Of a DNA stretch of 6,853 nt, positions 1-5,514 are shown in pieces. The translations under genes and the position numbers were made by a program. Below the pieces are notes generated by a model. It was not told where the DNA came from and ran no database searches. It saw nothing but the letters and a program-made list of their open reading frames with translations. The DNA comes from Accumulibacter sp031732815 (GTDB lineage: Bacteria > Pseudomonadota > Gammaproteobacteria > Burkholderiales > Rhodocyclaceae): assembly GCF_031732815.1 (NCBI RefSeq), contig NZ_JAVMKF010000073.1, forward strand, positions 1-6,853, given 5' to 3'. The number at the start of each line of letters is the position of its first letter. Positions within the stretch are counted from its first letter, which is position 1.

Positions 1-2
1 CC

Positions 3-842
3 GACCGCCTGCCGGTCGCCGTCCAGTCACGCGGGACAGCCTTCTACACGGCAACCTTTGGTGTTGGCGCCGGCCTGTCCTACCTCTGGGTCGAATTGCT
101 GCAAAGCCTGCTGCCATGGCGGACGCTGTTCGTCGTGGGCGCGGCGGGTGCGCTGCTCGCCGTCGTCCTCGTCTGGCTTGGCGTTGCCGCGGGCAGCGTT
201 ACGCCGAGGCGCGGTGGAATGCGCGAACACTGGTGGAGCGTCGTGCGCGAGCGGCGCATCCTGGCCTATTGCGGCGGCTATTTTGGTCACAACTGGGAAC
301 TCTTCGGCTTTCGCGCCTGGCTGGTCGCCTACTTGAGCTGGAACCAGACGACGCGACCCGACGTATGGACGTCGATGCCCGGTCTGGTGGCCGCCGGCGC
401 GACCTTCCTCGCCGTTCCCGCCAGCATTCTCGGCAACGAGGGCGCGCATCGCTGGGGACGCCGGCGCTGGCTGACGCGGGTGATGCCCCTGTCCTGCGCG
501 CTGGCGCTTCTCGTCAGCGTCTCCGGCGACCTGCCGCGTGCGCTGCTGGTCTGTCTGCTGCTGGTTTACGCGATGAGCATGAACCTCGACTCGGCCGCGC
601 TGACCGCCGGCGTGCTGACCGAGACGGCCGTCGAGCAGCGTGGTACGGCGCTTGCGCTCTATTCGTCGATCGGCTTCGCCGGTGGCCTGCTCGGCCCGGT
701 CGCCTTTGGATTTGCCGTAGACGCTTGCGGTGGCGCCGGTGGCGCGGGCTGGGCAGCGGGTTTCGTCACGCTGGCTGGCGGGGTTGCTTTCGGGCGGTGG
801 GCAATCGGTCGCATCGAGCGCCCACCGACCGGGACCGCCTGA
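3..842 (+). CDS. MFS transporter, C-terminal part (5' end outside window)
   Basis: The frame is open from the first bases of the window, so the start lies upstream; 279 residues are visible and end at TGA 840-842. The protein is very hydrophobic, with about eight membrane-length segments separated by short basic loops. This fits roughly TM5-TM12 of a 12-helix major facilitator. An Arg-Gly-Thr-Ala segment leading into a Gly-rich helix opens the visible part, as at the start of TM5 in many MFS exporters. A second Arg-Gly-Thr-Ala sequence comes before a Gly-rich helix near the C-terminus (codons around 640-690), consistent with the internal two-fold repeat of the fold. The role would be secondary transport of a small solute across the inner membrane; substrate and direction cannot be told. 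The last 184 bp are overlapped on the other strand by the mutY frame. The TTG at 96 is internal and not a real start. Confidence 0.85.
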   Translation, partial: DRLPVAVQSRGTAFYTATFGVGAGLSYLWVELLQSLLPWRTLFVVGAAGALLAVVLVWLGVAAGSVTPRRGGMREHWWSVVRERRILAYCGGYFGHNWELFGFRAWLVAYLSWNQTTRPDVWTSMPGLVAAGATFLAVPASILGNEGAHRWGRRRWLTRVMPLSCALALLVSVSGDLPRALLVCLLLVYAMSMNLDSAALTAGVLTETAVEQRGTALALYSSIGFAGGLLGPVAFGFAVDACGGAGGAGWAAGFVTLAGGVAFGRWAIGRIERPPTGTA

Positions 843-1915
843 TCGCCGCCAGAGATAGCCGCCCGCAGGATTTGCCTGATCGGCGCGGGCAAGGCGGCTG
901 TGGCGATTTCCGGGTAGGTCAACCAGACCTCGGTGCTTTCGGCGGCCCGCCAGCCAGAAGGCTCGCCCTGTGCGCAGACGACATCGATGTTCAGTATGAA
1001 ATGGGTAAAGGCATGCTGCGTCGTTGGCATCTGCCTTGTCGCAAGAAGCGAACAGTTCCTTCGCTGGGCGAAATCGGCCAGCCCGCGATCGCCCAGTTCA
1101 GGCAGACTCAGCAAGCCGCCCCAGATGCCGGCAGGCGGACGCCGTTCGAACAACACACCCTGCGCACAAGACAGTAGCACCAGGGTGACTTGCCGTAGCG
1201 GCAGAGGCTTTCTCTTGCGTGGTGCCGGCAGTTCGTTCTGGCGGCCGCTGCGGTAGGCGAGGCAGCCGTCCGCCAGCGGGCAGATCGCGCACTGCGCTGC
1301 CCGCCGCAGACAGACGGTGGCGCCAAGGTCCATCAGGCCCTGGGTGTAAGCTTCGATATCACTCGTCGGCAAGAGCGACTCGGCGAACGCCCACAGCCGC
1401 TGCTCGTCGTGCGTCGCCGACGCCGTGGCCTCGAGCGCGAAATGGCGGCCGAGCACGCGCTTGACGTTGCCATCGAGAATCGCGGCCCGACGACCGAAGG
1501 CAAACACAGCGATGGCGCCGGCGGTCGTTCGGCCGATTCCCGGCAGGCGCGCGAGGTCGACGACATCCGGCGGAAAGCATCCAGCGTGCTCGGCGACGAC
1601 ACGCTGCGCGCAGCGATGCAGATTTCTCGCTCGTGCGTAGTAGCCAAGACCGGCCCAGACTTCGAGAACGCCTGCCAGTGGTGCTGCAGCCAGCGCGTCA
1701 AGGCTGGGAAAGCGGGACAGGAAATTCCGATAATAGGGGATTACCGTAGAAACCTGGGTTTGCTGCAACATGATCTCGGCCAGCCAGACGCGGTAGGCGT
1801 CGCGGCAGTACTGCCAGGGCAGATCGTGGCGCCCGTACGTTTTCTGCCAAGCGATCAGACGGACCGCAAAAGCACGACCAGGGTCGCTGCCCGTCTCACC
1901 CACCGCAGCCGCCAT
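659..1915 (-). CDS. mutY: A/G-specific adenine DNA glycosylase MutY
   Basis: This base-excision repair glycosylase removes adenine mispaired with 8-oxoguanine, preventing G:C to T:A changes. With ATG at 1915 the protein has 418 residues. Visible motifs are LPWQ near residue 33; the catalytic Glu47 in the EIMLQQTQV helix; the helix-hairpin-helix at 124-135, with Thr where the bifunctional endonuclease III has its catalytic Lys; the catalytic Asp148 in LDGNVKR; and a 4Fe-4S cluster C202-X6-C209-X2-C212-X5-C218. A NUDIX-like 8-oxoG recognition domain follows (about 243-352) with a Phe-Thr-His-Phe motif at 303-306, matching FSHF of E. coli. ATG 1915 is preferred over an ATG at 1990 because it shares its A with the stop of the upstream gene (TGATG) and the family fold begins about 13 residues later. 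No Shine-Dalgarno is seen, so translation is probably coupled. MutY is usually about 350 residues; the extra 55-65 form a Pro/Ala-rich tail encoded antisense to the transporter. Confidence 0.95.
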   Translation of the reverse strand: MAAAVGETGSDPGRAFAVRLIAWQKTYGRHDLPWQYCRDAYRVWLAEIMLQQTQVSTVIPYYRNFLSRFPSLDALAAAPLAGVLEVWAGLGYYARARNLHRCAQRVVAEHAGCFPPDVVDLARLPGIGRTTAGAIAVFAFGRRAAILDGNVKRVLGRHFALEATASATHDEQRLWAFAESLLPTSDIEAYTQGLMDLGATVCLRRAAQCAICPLADGCLAYRSGRQNELPAPRKRKPLPLRQVTLVLLSCAQGVLFERRPPAGIWGGLLSLPELGDRGLADFAQRRNCSLLATRQMPTTQHAFTHFILNIDVVCAQGEPSGWRAAESTEVWLTYPEIATAALPAPIRQILRAAISGGDQAVPVGGRSMRPIAHRPKATPPASVTKPAAQPAPPAPPQASTANPKATGPSRPPAKPIDE

Positions 1916-2160
1916 CAATGCCGGGGGGCGTGCGCGGCGCGCGCCAGGAGAGTGGCACCGCGAGGCTTGCCCAGGGCTGTCTCGACACACTGCGCCAGCA
2001 AGGCGATAATGCCGCCGTGCGTGCTGCTGCCCATAGCCAGCCGAAGGTGGCGGGCAGGCTCGCCGTACAGGTCGTACTGACCGTACTGACCCTTCGCCTG
2101 TTTCTCAATGTCGGATCTTCCCCGCAGGACCAAACGTACGTTCCGCAACCCATCATTCAT
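1915..2160 (-). CDS. hypothetical protein, 81 aa, coupled to mutY
   Basis: I do not recognise this protein. ATG at 2160 gives 81 residues ending at TGA 1917-1915, which overlaps the mutY ATG as TGATG, a typical translational-coupling junction. Codons have mostly G/C third positions like the neighbours, supporting real coding. The product is basic in its first half, with a Gly-Gln-Tyr repeat around residues 24-29 encoded by a perfect 9-bp tandem duplication. It then has a GSSTHGGIIALLAQCVETALG-like stretch that could form a helix. There is no clear signal peptide, membrane span or known motif. The frame stays open upstream to at least 2241, so a longer form starting inside the divergent reductase gene is possible. 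The Shine-Dalgarno is weak (TTAGG immediately before the ATG). It could be a small mutY-linked protein, the remnant of a longer gene, or a chance frame; the stop/start overlap favours the first. Confidence 0.5.
   Translation of the reverse strand: MNDGLRNVRLVLRGRSDIEKQAKGQYGQYDLYGEPARHLRLAMGSSTHGGIIALLAQCVETALGKPRGATLLARAAHAPRH
2074..2091. repeat. perfect 9-bp tandem duplication
   Basis: GTACTGACC occurs twice head to tail on the plus strand. In the minus-strand gene it encodes Gly-Gln-Tyr-Gly-Gln-Tyr. The nine-base unit keeps frame, so gain or loss of one copy would change the protein by three residues without a frameshift. Confidence 0.8.
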
Positions 2161-2167
2161 CCTAACA

Positions 2168-2186
2168 CGGCCGCACACTGCGGCCG
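2168..2186. repeat. inverted repeat in divergent gap
   Basis: CGGCCGC (2168-2174) and GCGGCCG (2180-2186) form a perfect 7-bp inverted repeat around ACACT. It nearly fills the gap between the divergent starts at 2160 and 2196. It could be an operator dyad or an RNA hairpin close to either start. In GC-rich DNA short GC palindromes also arise by chance, so function is not shown. Confidence 0.4.
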
Positions 2187-2195
2187 CCAGCCGTG

Positions 2196-2831
2196 ATGCC
2201 ACTGCCTCCGCGTCTACCCAGCGCAGCGCAAGCTGCAGCACCCCCAGCCGATTTGTCGCGCGCGCGCGGCGACGATAGCGACTTGGCGGCTGCCGATGAT
2301 CGCTTCGGTCGCGCCCTGCGTGACAGCCTGGGCAGTTTTGCCACTGGGGTTACCGTAATGACTACGTGCGCCGAGGGTGGGCAAGCGGTCGGTATTACAA
2401 TCAATTCGTTCAGCTCGGTTTCGCTCGACCCGCCGCTCATTCTCTGGAGCTTGTCGAATCGATCGCCGAGTCTTGATACCTTCCGCCGCGCGCCGCACTA
2501 TGCGGTCAATGTTCTGGCGGAAGAACAGGAATGGATTTCCAGCCATTTTTCGCTGCGCTGCAATGACCATTTCGCGTCCGTCGAACTGATCCCTGGATTC
2601 GCCGGGATTCCCCTGATTGCCGACTGTCTGGCCTGGTTCGAATGCGCGCATGAGGCGCACTACCCGGGCGGAGACCATCTCGTTTTTGTCGGCCGGATTT
2701 TGCGCTTTGCCCAGGGACGTAAAAGCAAGCCTTTGGTCTTTCACGGCGGTCGCTATCGCCGGCTGGCCGGTGAACCACCGCAGGCGGCGATACCGGGAAG
2801 CGTCCAGGCTGCTCCGTCGGCTGCCGACTGA
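2196..2831 (+). CDS. flavin reductase-like FMN-binding protein
   Basis: This belongs to the flavin reductase domain family (HpaC/RutF-like FMN-binding split barrel), which uses NAD(P)H to reduce free FMN or FAD, often to feed reduced flavin to a partner monooxygenase. With ATG at 2196 it has 211 residues. The domain spans about 37-190. It begins with LGSFATGVTVMTT (45-57), continues with GITINSFSSVSLDPPLI (66-82), the FMN phosphate/isoalloxazine-binding region, and has the family's Gly-Asp-His motif at 159-161 followed by the V-G-R-I strand. The first 36 residues are Ala/Pro/Asp-rich, not part of the domain and without a clear Shine-Dalgarno. A GTG at 2193 or a downstream TTG (2253, 2283) are alternative starts. 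The C-terminal 20 residues are also low complexity. No monooxygenase lies in the window, so the partner is unknown. The family is secure; the physiological role is not. Confidence 0.87.
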   Translation: MPLPPRLPSAAQAAAPPADLSRARGDDSDLAAADDRFGRALRDSLGSFATGVTVMTTCAEGGQAVGITINSFSSVSLDPPLILWSLSNRSPSLDTFRRAPHYAVNVLAEEQEWISSHFSLRCNDHFASVELIPGFAGIPLIADCLAWFECAHEAHYPGGDHLVFVGRILRFAQGRKSKPLVFHGGRYRRLAGEPPQAAIPGSVQAAPSAAD

Positions 2832-2837
2832 ACAGTG

Positions 2838-2858
2838 TCCGCGGCACTTGCTCGCGGA
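2838..2858 (+). terminator. small hairpin after the flavin reductase gene
   Basis: TCCGCG (2838-2843) pairs with CGCGGA (2853-2858) around a 9-base loop, starting 7 bases after the stop codon. It is followed by AATAAAAG rather than a T-run, so it is at best a weak intrinsic terminator or a 3'-end stabilising hairpin. Confidence 0.3.
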
Positions 2859-2861
2859 ATA

Positions 2862-2878
2862 AAAGTGCAGTAAAGTGC
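2862..2878. repeat. paired AAAGTGC direct repeats
   Basis: AAAGTGC occurs at 2862-2868 and 2872-2878, a 10-bp period close to one helical turn. The repeats lie in the leader between the reductase and H-NS genes. TTGCTC (2848-2853), then 17 bp, then TAAAGT (2871-2876) is a marginal sigma-70-like arrangement over the same bases. Both are weak and listed only as candidate regulatory structure. Confidence 0.25.
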
Positions 2879-3055
2879 GCCCCGGCATTCGGCGGGTCTC
2901 GACACTAGGCATGTGGCACGATTATTGGACGAGAGGCGCAACGGGCATTGACCAGCCCGGACATCGCATGTCGATTGCCGGCCGGCCGGACAAGCGCGTT
3001 TCATCGAATTGGCGGTTTCCCCGGTTAATAACGTGTCCACTCGATGATTATCTGG

Positions 3056-3060
3056 AAGGA
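3056..3060 (+). promoter_or_regulatory. ribosome binding site of the H-NS gene
   Basis: AAGGA lies 7 bases before ATG 3068, an optimal position. It fixes the start of the H-NS family gene and excludes the longer overlapping frame that begins at 2875. Confidence 0.75.
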
Positions 3061-3067
3061 ATGAAGC

Positions 3068-3382
3068 ATGTCCATTTACCGGGAATTGCTGGCGCAGCGC
3101 GAAGAACTTGACAGGAAGATTGAAGAAGCTCGGCGTGAGGAGGTTTCTTCAGCAGTTGTCAAAGTCAAGCAGTTGATTGCTGACTACGGTCTGACCGCCG
3201 CTGACTGCGGTTTCAAGACGGGCCCTGCGGTAGCCGGCCCCAACCTTGGCAACGTGCGGCCGCCGGTCGCGGTCAAGTACCGTGGACTCAACGGCGAAAC
3301 CTGGTCGGGTCGTGGCAAGGCGCCACGCTGGTTGACCAACCTGGAAGCGCAAGGCCGGACGCGCGAAGAATTCCGCGCCTAG
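3068..3382 (+). CDS. H-NS family nucleoid-associated protein
   Basis: This is a DNA-binding histone-like protein of the short betaproteobacterial H-NS type (BpH3/Bv3F-like), 104 residues, a typical length. Residues 4-35 form a charged amphipathic helix (RELLAQREELDRKIEEARRE), the N-terminal oligomerisation coiled coil. A flexible Gly/Pro-rich linker spans about 48-68. The C-terminal DNA-binding domain (69-104) has Lys70-Tyr71-Arg72 and the hallmark Trp79-Ser-Gly-Arg-Gly-Lys-Ala-Pro loop (79-86), then Arg-Trp-Leu and a final Glu-Glu-Phe. In characterised members the Gly-Arg-Gly loop enters the AT minor groove and the protein bridges and silences AT-rich, often horizontally acquired, DNA. The gene stands alone with its own 236-bp leader and a good Shine-Dalgarno. 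Autoregulation is common for the family, but no operator is demonstrated here. Which paralogue it is cannot be told. Confidence 0.93.
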   Translation: MSIYRELLAQREELDRKIEEARREEVSSAVVKVKQLIADYGLTAADCGFKTGPAVAGPNLGNVRPPVAVKYRGLNGETWSGRGKAPRWLTNLEAQGRTREEFRA

Positions 3383-3514
3383 CAGTCCGCGGGCTGGAGC
3401 TGGCGAATTGCGTGACAACGCCGACCGGCTTCCCATTGAAATCGTGCACAGCTCGCTGAGCCCAGGCCGGCTGCAGCGGAAGGCGGGCTCTTCCCCAGGC
3501 GAACGGATGCAGGC

Positions 3515-4519
3515 ATGAACCTCCTCGTTACCGGTGGCACCGGCTACATCGGGTCGCATGCCTGCGTCGCCCTGCAAGCCGCTGGCCACGACATCGTCGT
3601 GGTAGACGATCTGTCGAACAGCCGGGCCGAAGTGATCGATCGAATCGAAAGGATTTCCGGCAAGCGGCCAGCCTTCTTCCGCGGCGATGTGCGCGACCGC
3701 GAGCTCTTGCGGCACATCTTTGCGCGATCTCCGATTGATGCGGTTCTGCATTTTGCTGGCCTGAAAGCGGTCGGCGAATCGGTCACACAAGCCTTGCGTT
3801 ATTATGACTGCAACGTCGGTGGCGCGCTCTCGCTTTGCCAGGTGATGGCTGAATCGGTCGTCAGAACGCTGATTTTCAGTTCTTCGGCAACCGTCTATGG
3901 CGACCCGGCGACAGTGCCGATCAGCGAGGATTTTCCGCGCTCGGCGACCAATCCCTATGGTGCCAGCAAGCTGATGATCGAGGATATTCTGGCTGATCTG
4001 GTGCGCTCCGATGCGAACTGGCGAATCGCCCGCCTGCGTTACTTCAACCCGGTCGGCGCGCACGAGAGCGGTCTGATCGGCGAGTCTCCAAATGGCGTAC
4101 CGAATAACCTGCTGCCTTACGTGGCCCAGGTCGCGGCCGGCACGCGTAGCCATTTGAGTGTCTTCGGTAACGATTATCCGACACCCGACGGAACCGGCGT
4201 GCGCGATTACATTCACGTCATGGATCTCGTCGAAGGCCATCTTGCCGCTTTGCATTACCTGCTTGACACAGCGGGTCTGCTGACGGTCAATCTGGGTACC
4301 GGGCGTGGCTATTCGGTTATCGAAATGATCGAGGCTTTTGCCGCCGCCAGCGGACGGCCGGTTCCCTACGTCATTGCGCCGCGTCGTGCGGGCGATGTCG
4401 CCGTCTGCTACGCCGATCCCGGACTGGCCCGGAAACTGCTTGCCTGGAGCGCGCGCCGCGGGATCGACGAGATGTGCCGCGATGCCTGGCATTGGCAACA
4501 AGGACAGGCGCTCGCCTGA
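3515..4519 (+). CDS. galE: UDP-glucose 4-epimerase GalE
   Basis: This short-chain dehydrogenase/reductase-type epimerase interconverts UDP-glucose and UDP-galactose in the cytoplasm using tightly bound NAD, supplying galactosyl units for lipopolysaccharide, exopolysaccharide and the Leloir pathway. It has 334 residues, close to the 338 of E. coli. The Rossmann motif GGTGYIGSH is at 7-15, with Asp31-Asp32-Leu-Ser-Asn-Ser after the second strand. HFAGLKAVGES is at 79-89, the catalytic Ser in SSSATVYG (122-129), and the Tyr148-X3-Lys152 pair. FNPVGAH (178-183) and GTGVRDYIHVMDL (226-238) shape the UDP-sugar pocket. Cys298 aligns with the gatekeeper position that is Tyr299 in E. coli GalE and Cys307 in the human enzyme, so N-acetylated UDP-sugars may also be accepted (inference). 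The Shine-Dalgarno is weak. ATG 3515 is chosen because the beta-strand of the Rossmann fold starts at residue 2. The stop is 14 bp before apaH, suggesting one operon. Confidence 0.95.
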   Translation: MNLLVTGGTGYIGSHACVALQAAGHDIVVVDDLSNSRAEVIDRIERISGKRPAFFRGDVRDRELLRHIFARSPIDAVLHFAGLKAVGESVTQALRYYDCNVGGALSLCQVMAESVVRTLIFSSSATVYGDPATVPISEDFPRSATNPYGASKLMIEDILADLVRSDANWRIARLRYFNPVGAHESGLIGESPNGVPNNLLPYVAQVAAGTRSHLSVFGNDYPTPDGTGVRDYIHVMDLVEGHLAALHYLLDTAGLLTVNLGTGRGYSVIEMIEAFAAASGRPVPYVIAPRRAGDVAVCYADPGLARKLLAWSARRGIDEMCRDAWHWQQGQALA

Positions 4520-4524
4520 CGAGC

Positions 4525-4531
4525 GGGGGAG
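4525..4531 (+). promoter_or_regulatory. ribosome binding site of apaH
   Basis: A purine run, GGGGGAG, sits just before ATG 4534 in the 14-bp gap after the galE stop. Spacing is short but no other start fits. It supports ATG 4534 over an in-frame upstream ATG at 4474, which lies inside galE. Confidence 0.6.
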
Positions 4532-4533
4532 CG

Positions 4534-5352
4534 ATGGCAACTTACGCTGTTGGTGACATCCAGGGCTGCTTTGACGCCTTTCAGCGCCTGCTCGAAGAGT
4601 GCCGCTTCGACGCTACGGTCGATTGCCTGTGGCTGGTCGGCGACCTGGTCAACCGCGGACCCCGCTCGCTCGATACGCTGCGCTTTGTCCGTGATCTAGG
4701 CGCCAGCGCGATCACCGTCCTGGGCAATCACGACCTTTACCTGTTGATGGCAGCAGCCGGCTTCGGTCGGCGGAGCAAGGGCGATACCCTGGAGGCGATC
4801 CTCAACGCGCCGGACCGCGACGAACTGCTCGACTGGCTGCGTTGCCAGCGTCTGTGCCACCATGCAGGGCGCTTCTGTCTGGTGCACGCCGGATTGTTGC
4901 CGCAATGGACGGTAGCCAAAGCGCGTGCGCTGGCGCGGGAGGTCGAAGATGTCCTCGGTGGACCGGACTATCTCGACTTCATGCGCAACATGTGGGGTAG
5001 CGAGCCTGTCGCCTGGAGCGACGATCTGACCGGTTGGCCGCGCCTGCGTGTGATCGTGAATGCCATGACGCGCATGCGCTTCTGCTCGCCGGAGGGGGAG
5101 ATGGAGTTCAGAACCAAGGGCGAAGCGAGCGCAGCACCGGAAGGATTCGTCCCCTGGTTCGAGGTTGCTGGTCGGCAGAGCGCCGACCATGTCCTGGTCA
5201 CCGGCCACTGGTCGGCACTCGGATTGCGCATGGAGGCCAACCTGTTGGCGCTTGATTCCGGATGTTTGTGGGGCCGTCACCTGACCGCCGTCCGTCTCGA
5301 AGACCGCGCGCTGTTTCAGGTCGGCTGCCCGGCGAACGAAGCCCGGACCTGA
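4534..5352 (+). CDS. apaH: symmetrical bis(5'-nucleosyl)-tetraphosphatase ApaH
   Basis: This cytoplasmic metallophosphoesterase hydrolyses Ap4A symmetrically to two ADP, controlling dinucleotide alarmone levels and, through Np4 caps, RNA 5'-end stability. It has 272 residues, as usual (E. coli about 280). Metal-site motifs run in order: Gly7-Asp8-Ile-Gln-Gly11, GDLVNRGP at 36-43, GNHD at 64-67, His118-Ala-Gly, and Gly224-His225-Trp226. The family block NAMTRMRFC is at 176-184 and LDSGCLWG at 240-247. Gln10 replaces the His of the general phosphoprotein phosphatase GDxHG motif, but this Gln is common in ApaH proteins. Start ATG 4534 gives the Met-Ala-Thr-Tyr N-terminus also seen in E. coli ApaH and has a purine-rich ribosome site. 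It follows galE by 14 bp and is probably co-transcribed with it. ApaH is often linked to ksgA/apaG elsewhere, so the galE partner is a different context. Confidence 0.95.
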   Translation: MATYAVGDIQGCFDAFQRLLEECRFDATVDCLWLVGDLVNRGPRSLDTLRFVRDLGASAITVLGNHDLYLLMAAAGFGRRSKGDTLEAILNAPDRDELLDWLRCQRLCHHAGRFCLVHAGLLPQWTVAKARALAREVEDVLGGPDYLDFMRNMWGSEPVAWSDDLTGWPRLRVIVNAMTRMRFCSPEGEMEFRTKGEASAAPEGFVPWFEVAGRQSADHVLVTGHWSALGLRMEANLLALDSGCLWGRHLTAVRLEDRALFQVGCPANEART

Positions 5353-5365
5353 ACGCTCGGGCGCT

Positions 5366-5417
5366 AGCTGGCGGGCGAGCGCGCCGCTGCGCCAGCTCGC
5401 TTGCGGGGAGCGCAGCG
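5366..5417 (+). terminator. overlapping hairpins downstream of apaH
   Basis: AGCTGGCG (5366-5373) pairs perfectly with CGCCAGCT (5390-5397). CGCTGCGC (5385-5392) pairs perfectly with GCGCAGCG (5410-5417). The two 8-bp stems share bases 5390-5392 and cannot both form in full. There is no T-run, so this is more likely a pause, processing or Rho-assisted end structure than a classic intrinsic terminator. Its position, 13 bases after the apaH stop, suits a transcript end. Confidence 0.35.
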
Positions 5418-5476
5418 CCTGCAACAAACGTCCGTCGCGCGGCTGACTAATTGACGACTTTCCTTGCGCTGGCGCC

Positions 5477-5485
5477 TGCTAGAAT
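5477..5485 (+). promoter_or_regulatory. candidate extended -10 promoter of the macroglobulin gene
   Basis: TGC-TAGAAT gives an extended -10 (TG at 5477-5478, hexamer 5480-5485, five of six matches to TATAAT), 29 bp before the ATG. A good TTGACG occurs at 5451-5456 but 23 bp upstream of the hexamer, too far for a standard -35, so recognition would lean on the extended -10. Transcription would start near 5492. Confidence 0.4.
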
Positions 5486-5504
5486 CAAACCGGCATTTCT
5501 CATC

Positions 5505-5508
5505 GGAG
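5505..5508 (+). promoter_or_regulatory. ribosome binding site of the macroglobulin gene
   Basis: GGAG lies 6 bases before ATG 5515. It decides the start against an in-frame ATG at 5464, which would add 17 polar residues in front of the membrane anchor and lies upstream of the candidate promoter. Confidence 0.65.
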
Positions 5509-5514
5509 CGAAAC

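Noticed and set aside
116..1177. Plus-strand open frame of 353 codons
   Set aside because: Arg/Ala-rich product with no domain. It is a shifted frame over the transporter and the antisense of mutY, both of which have clear family motifs.
1918..2196. Plus-strand 92-codon frame opposite the small mutY-linked gene
   Set aside because: No ribosome site and no coupling to a neighbour. The minus-strand frame has the TGATG junction and better codon use, so only that one was kept.
2977..2990. GCCGGCCGGCCGG palindromic run in the H-NS leader
   Set aside because: Short GC palindromes of this kind are frequent in such GC-rich DNA, and nothing in its position suggests function.
3383..3514. Possible terminator or promoter between the H-NS gene and galE
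   Set aside because: I found only 4-base stems and poor -35/-10 matches (TTGCGT at 3408-3413 with no fitting -10), not enough to report.
3149..4540. Minus-strand open frame of 463 codons
   Set aside because: It lies antisense to galE and the H-NS gene, whose motifs are unmistakable. Long antisense frames are expected in GC-rich coding DNA.
4538..4569. Gln instead of His in the GDxHG metal motif of ApaH
   Set aside because: A Gly-Asp-Ile/Leu-Gln-Gly version is common among proteobacterial ApaH proteins, so it is not a sign of inactivation.
4696..5427. Minus-strand open frame of 243 codons
   Set aside because: Antisense of apaH, which carries all metal-site motifs in the plus frame.
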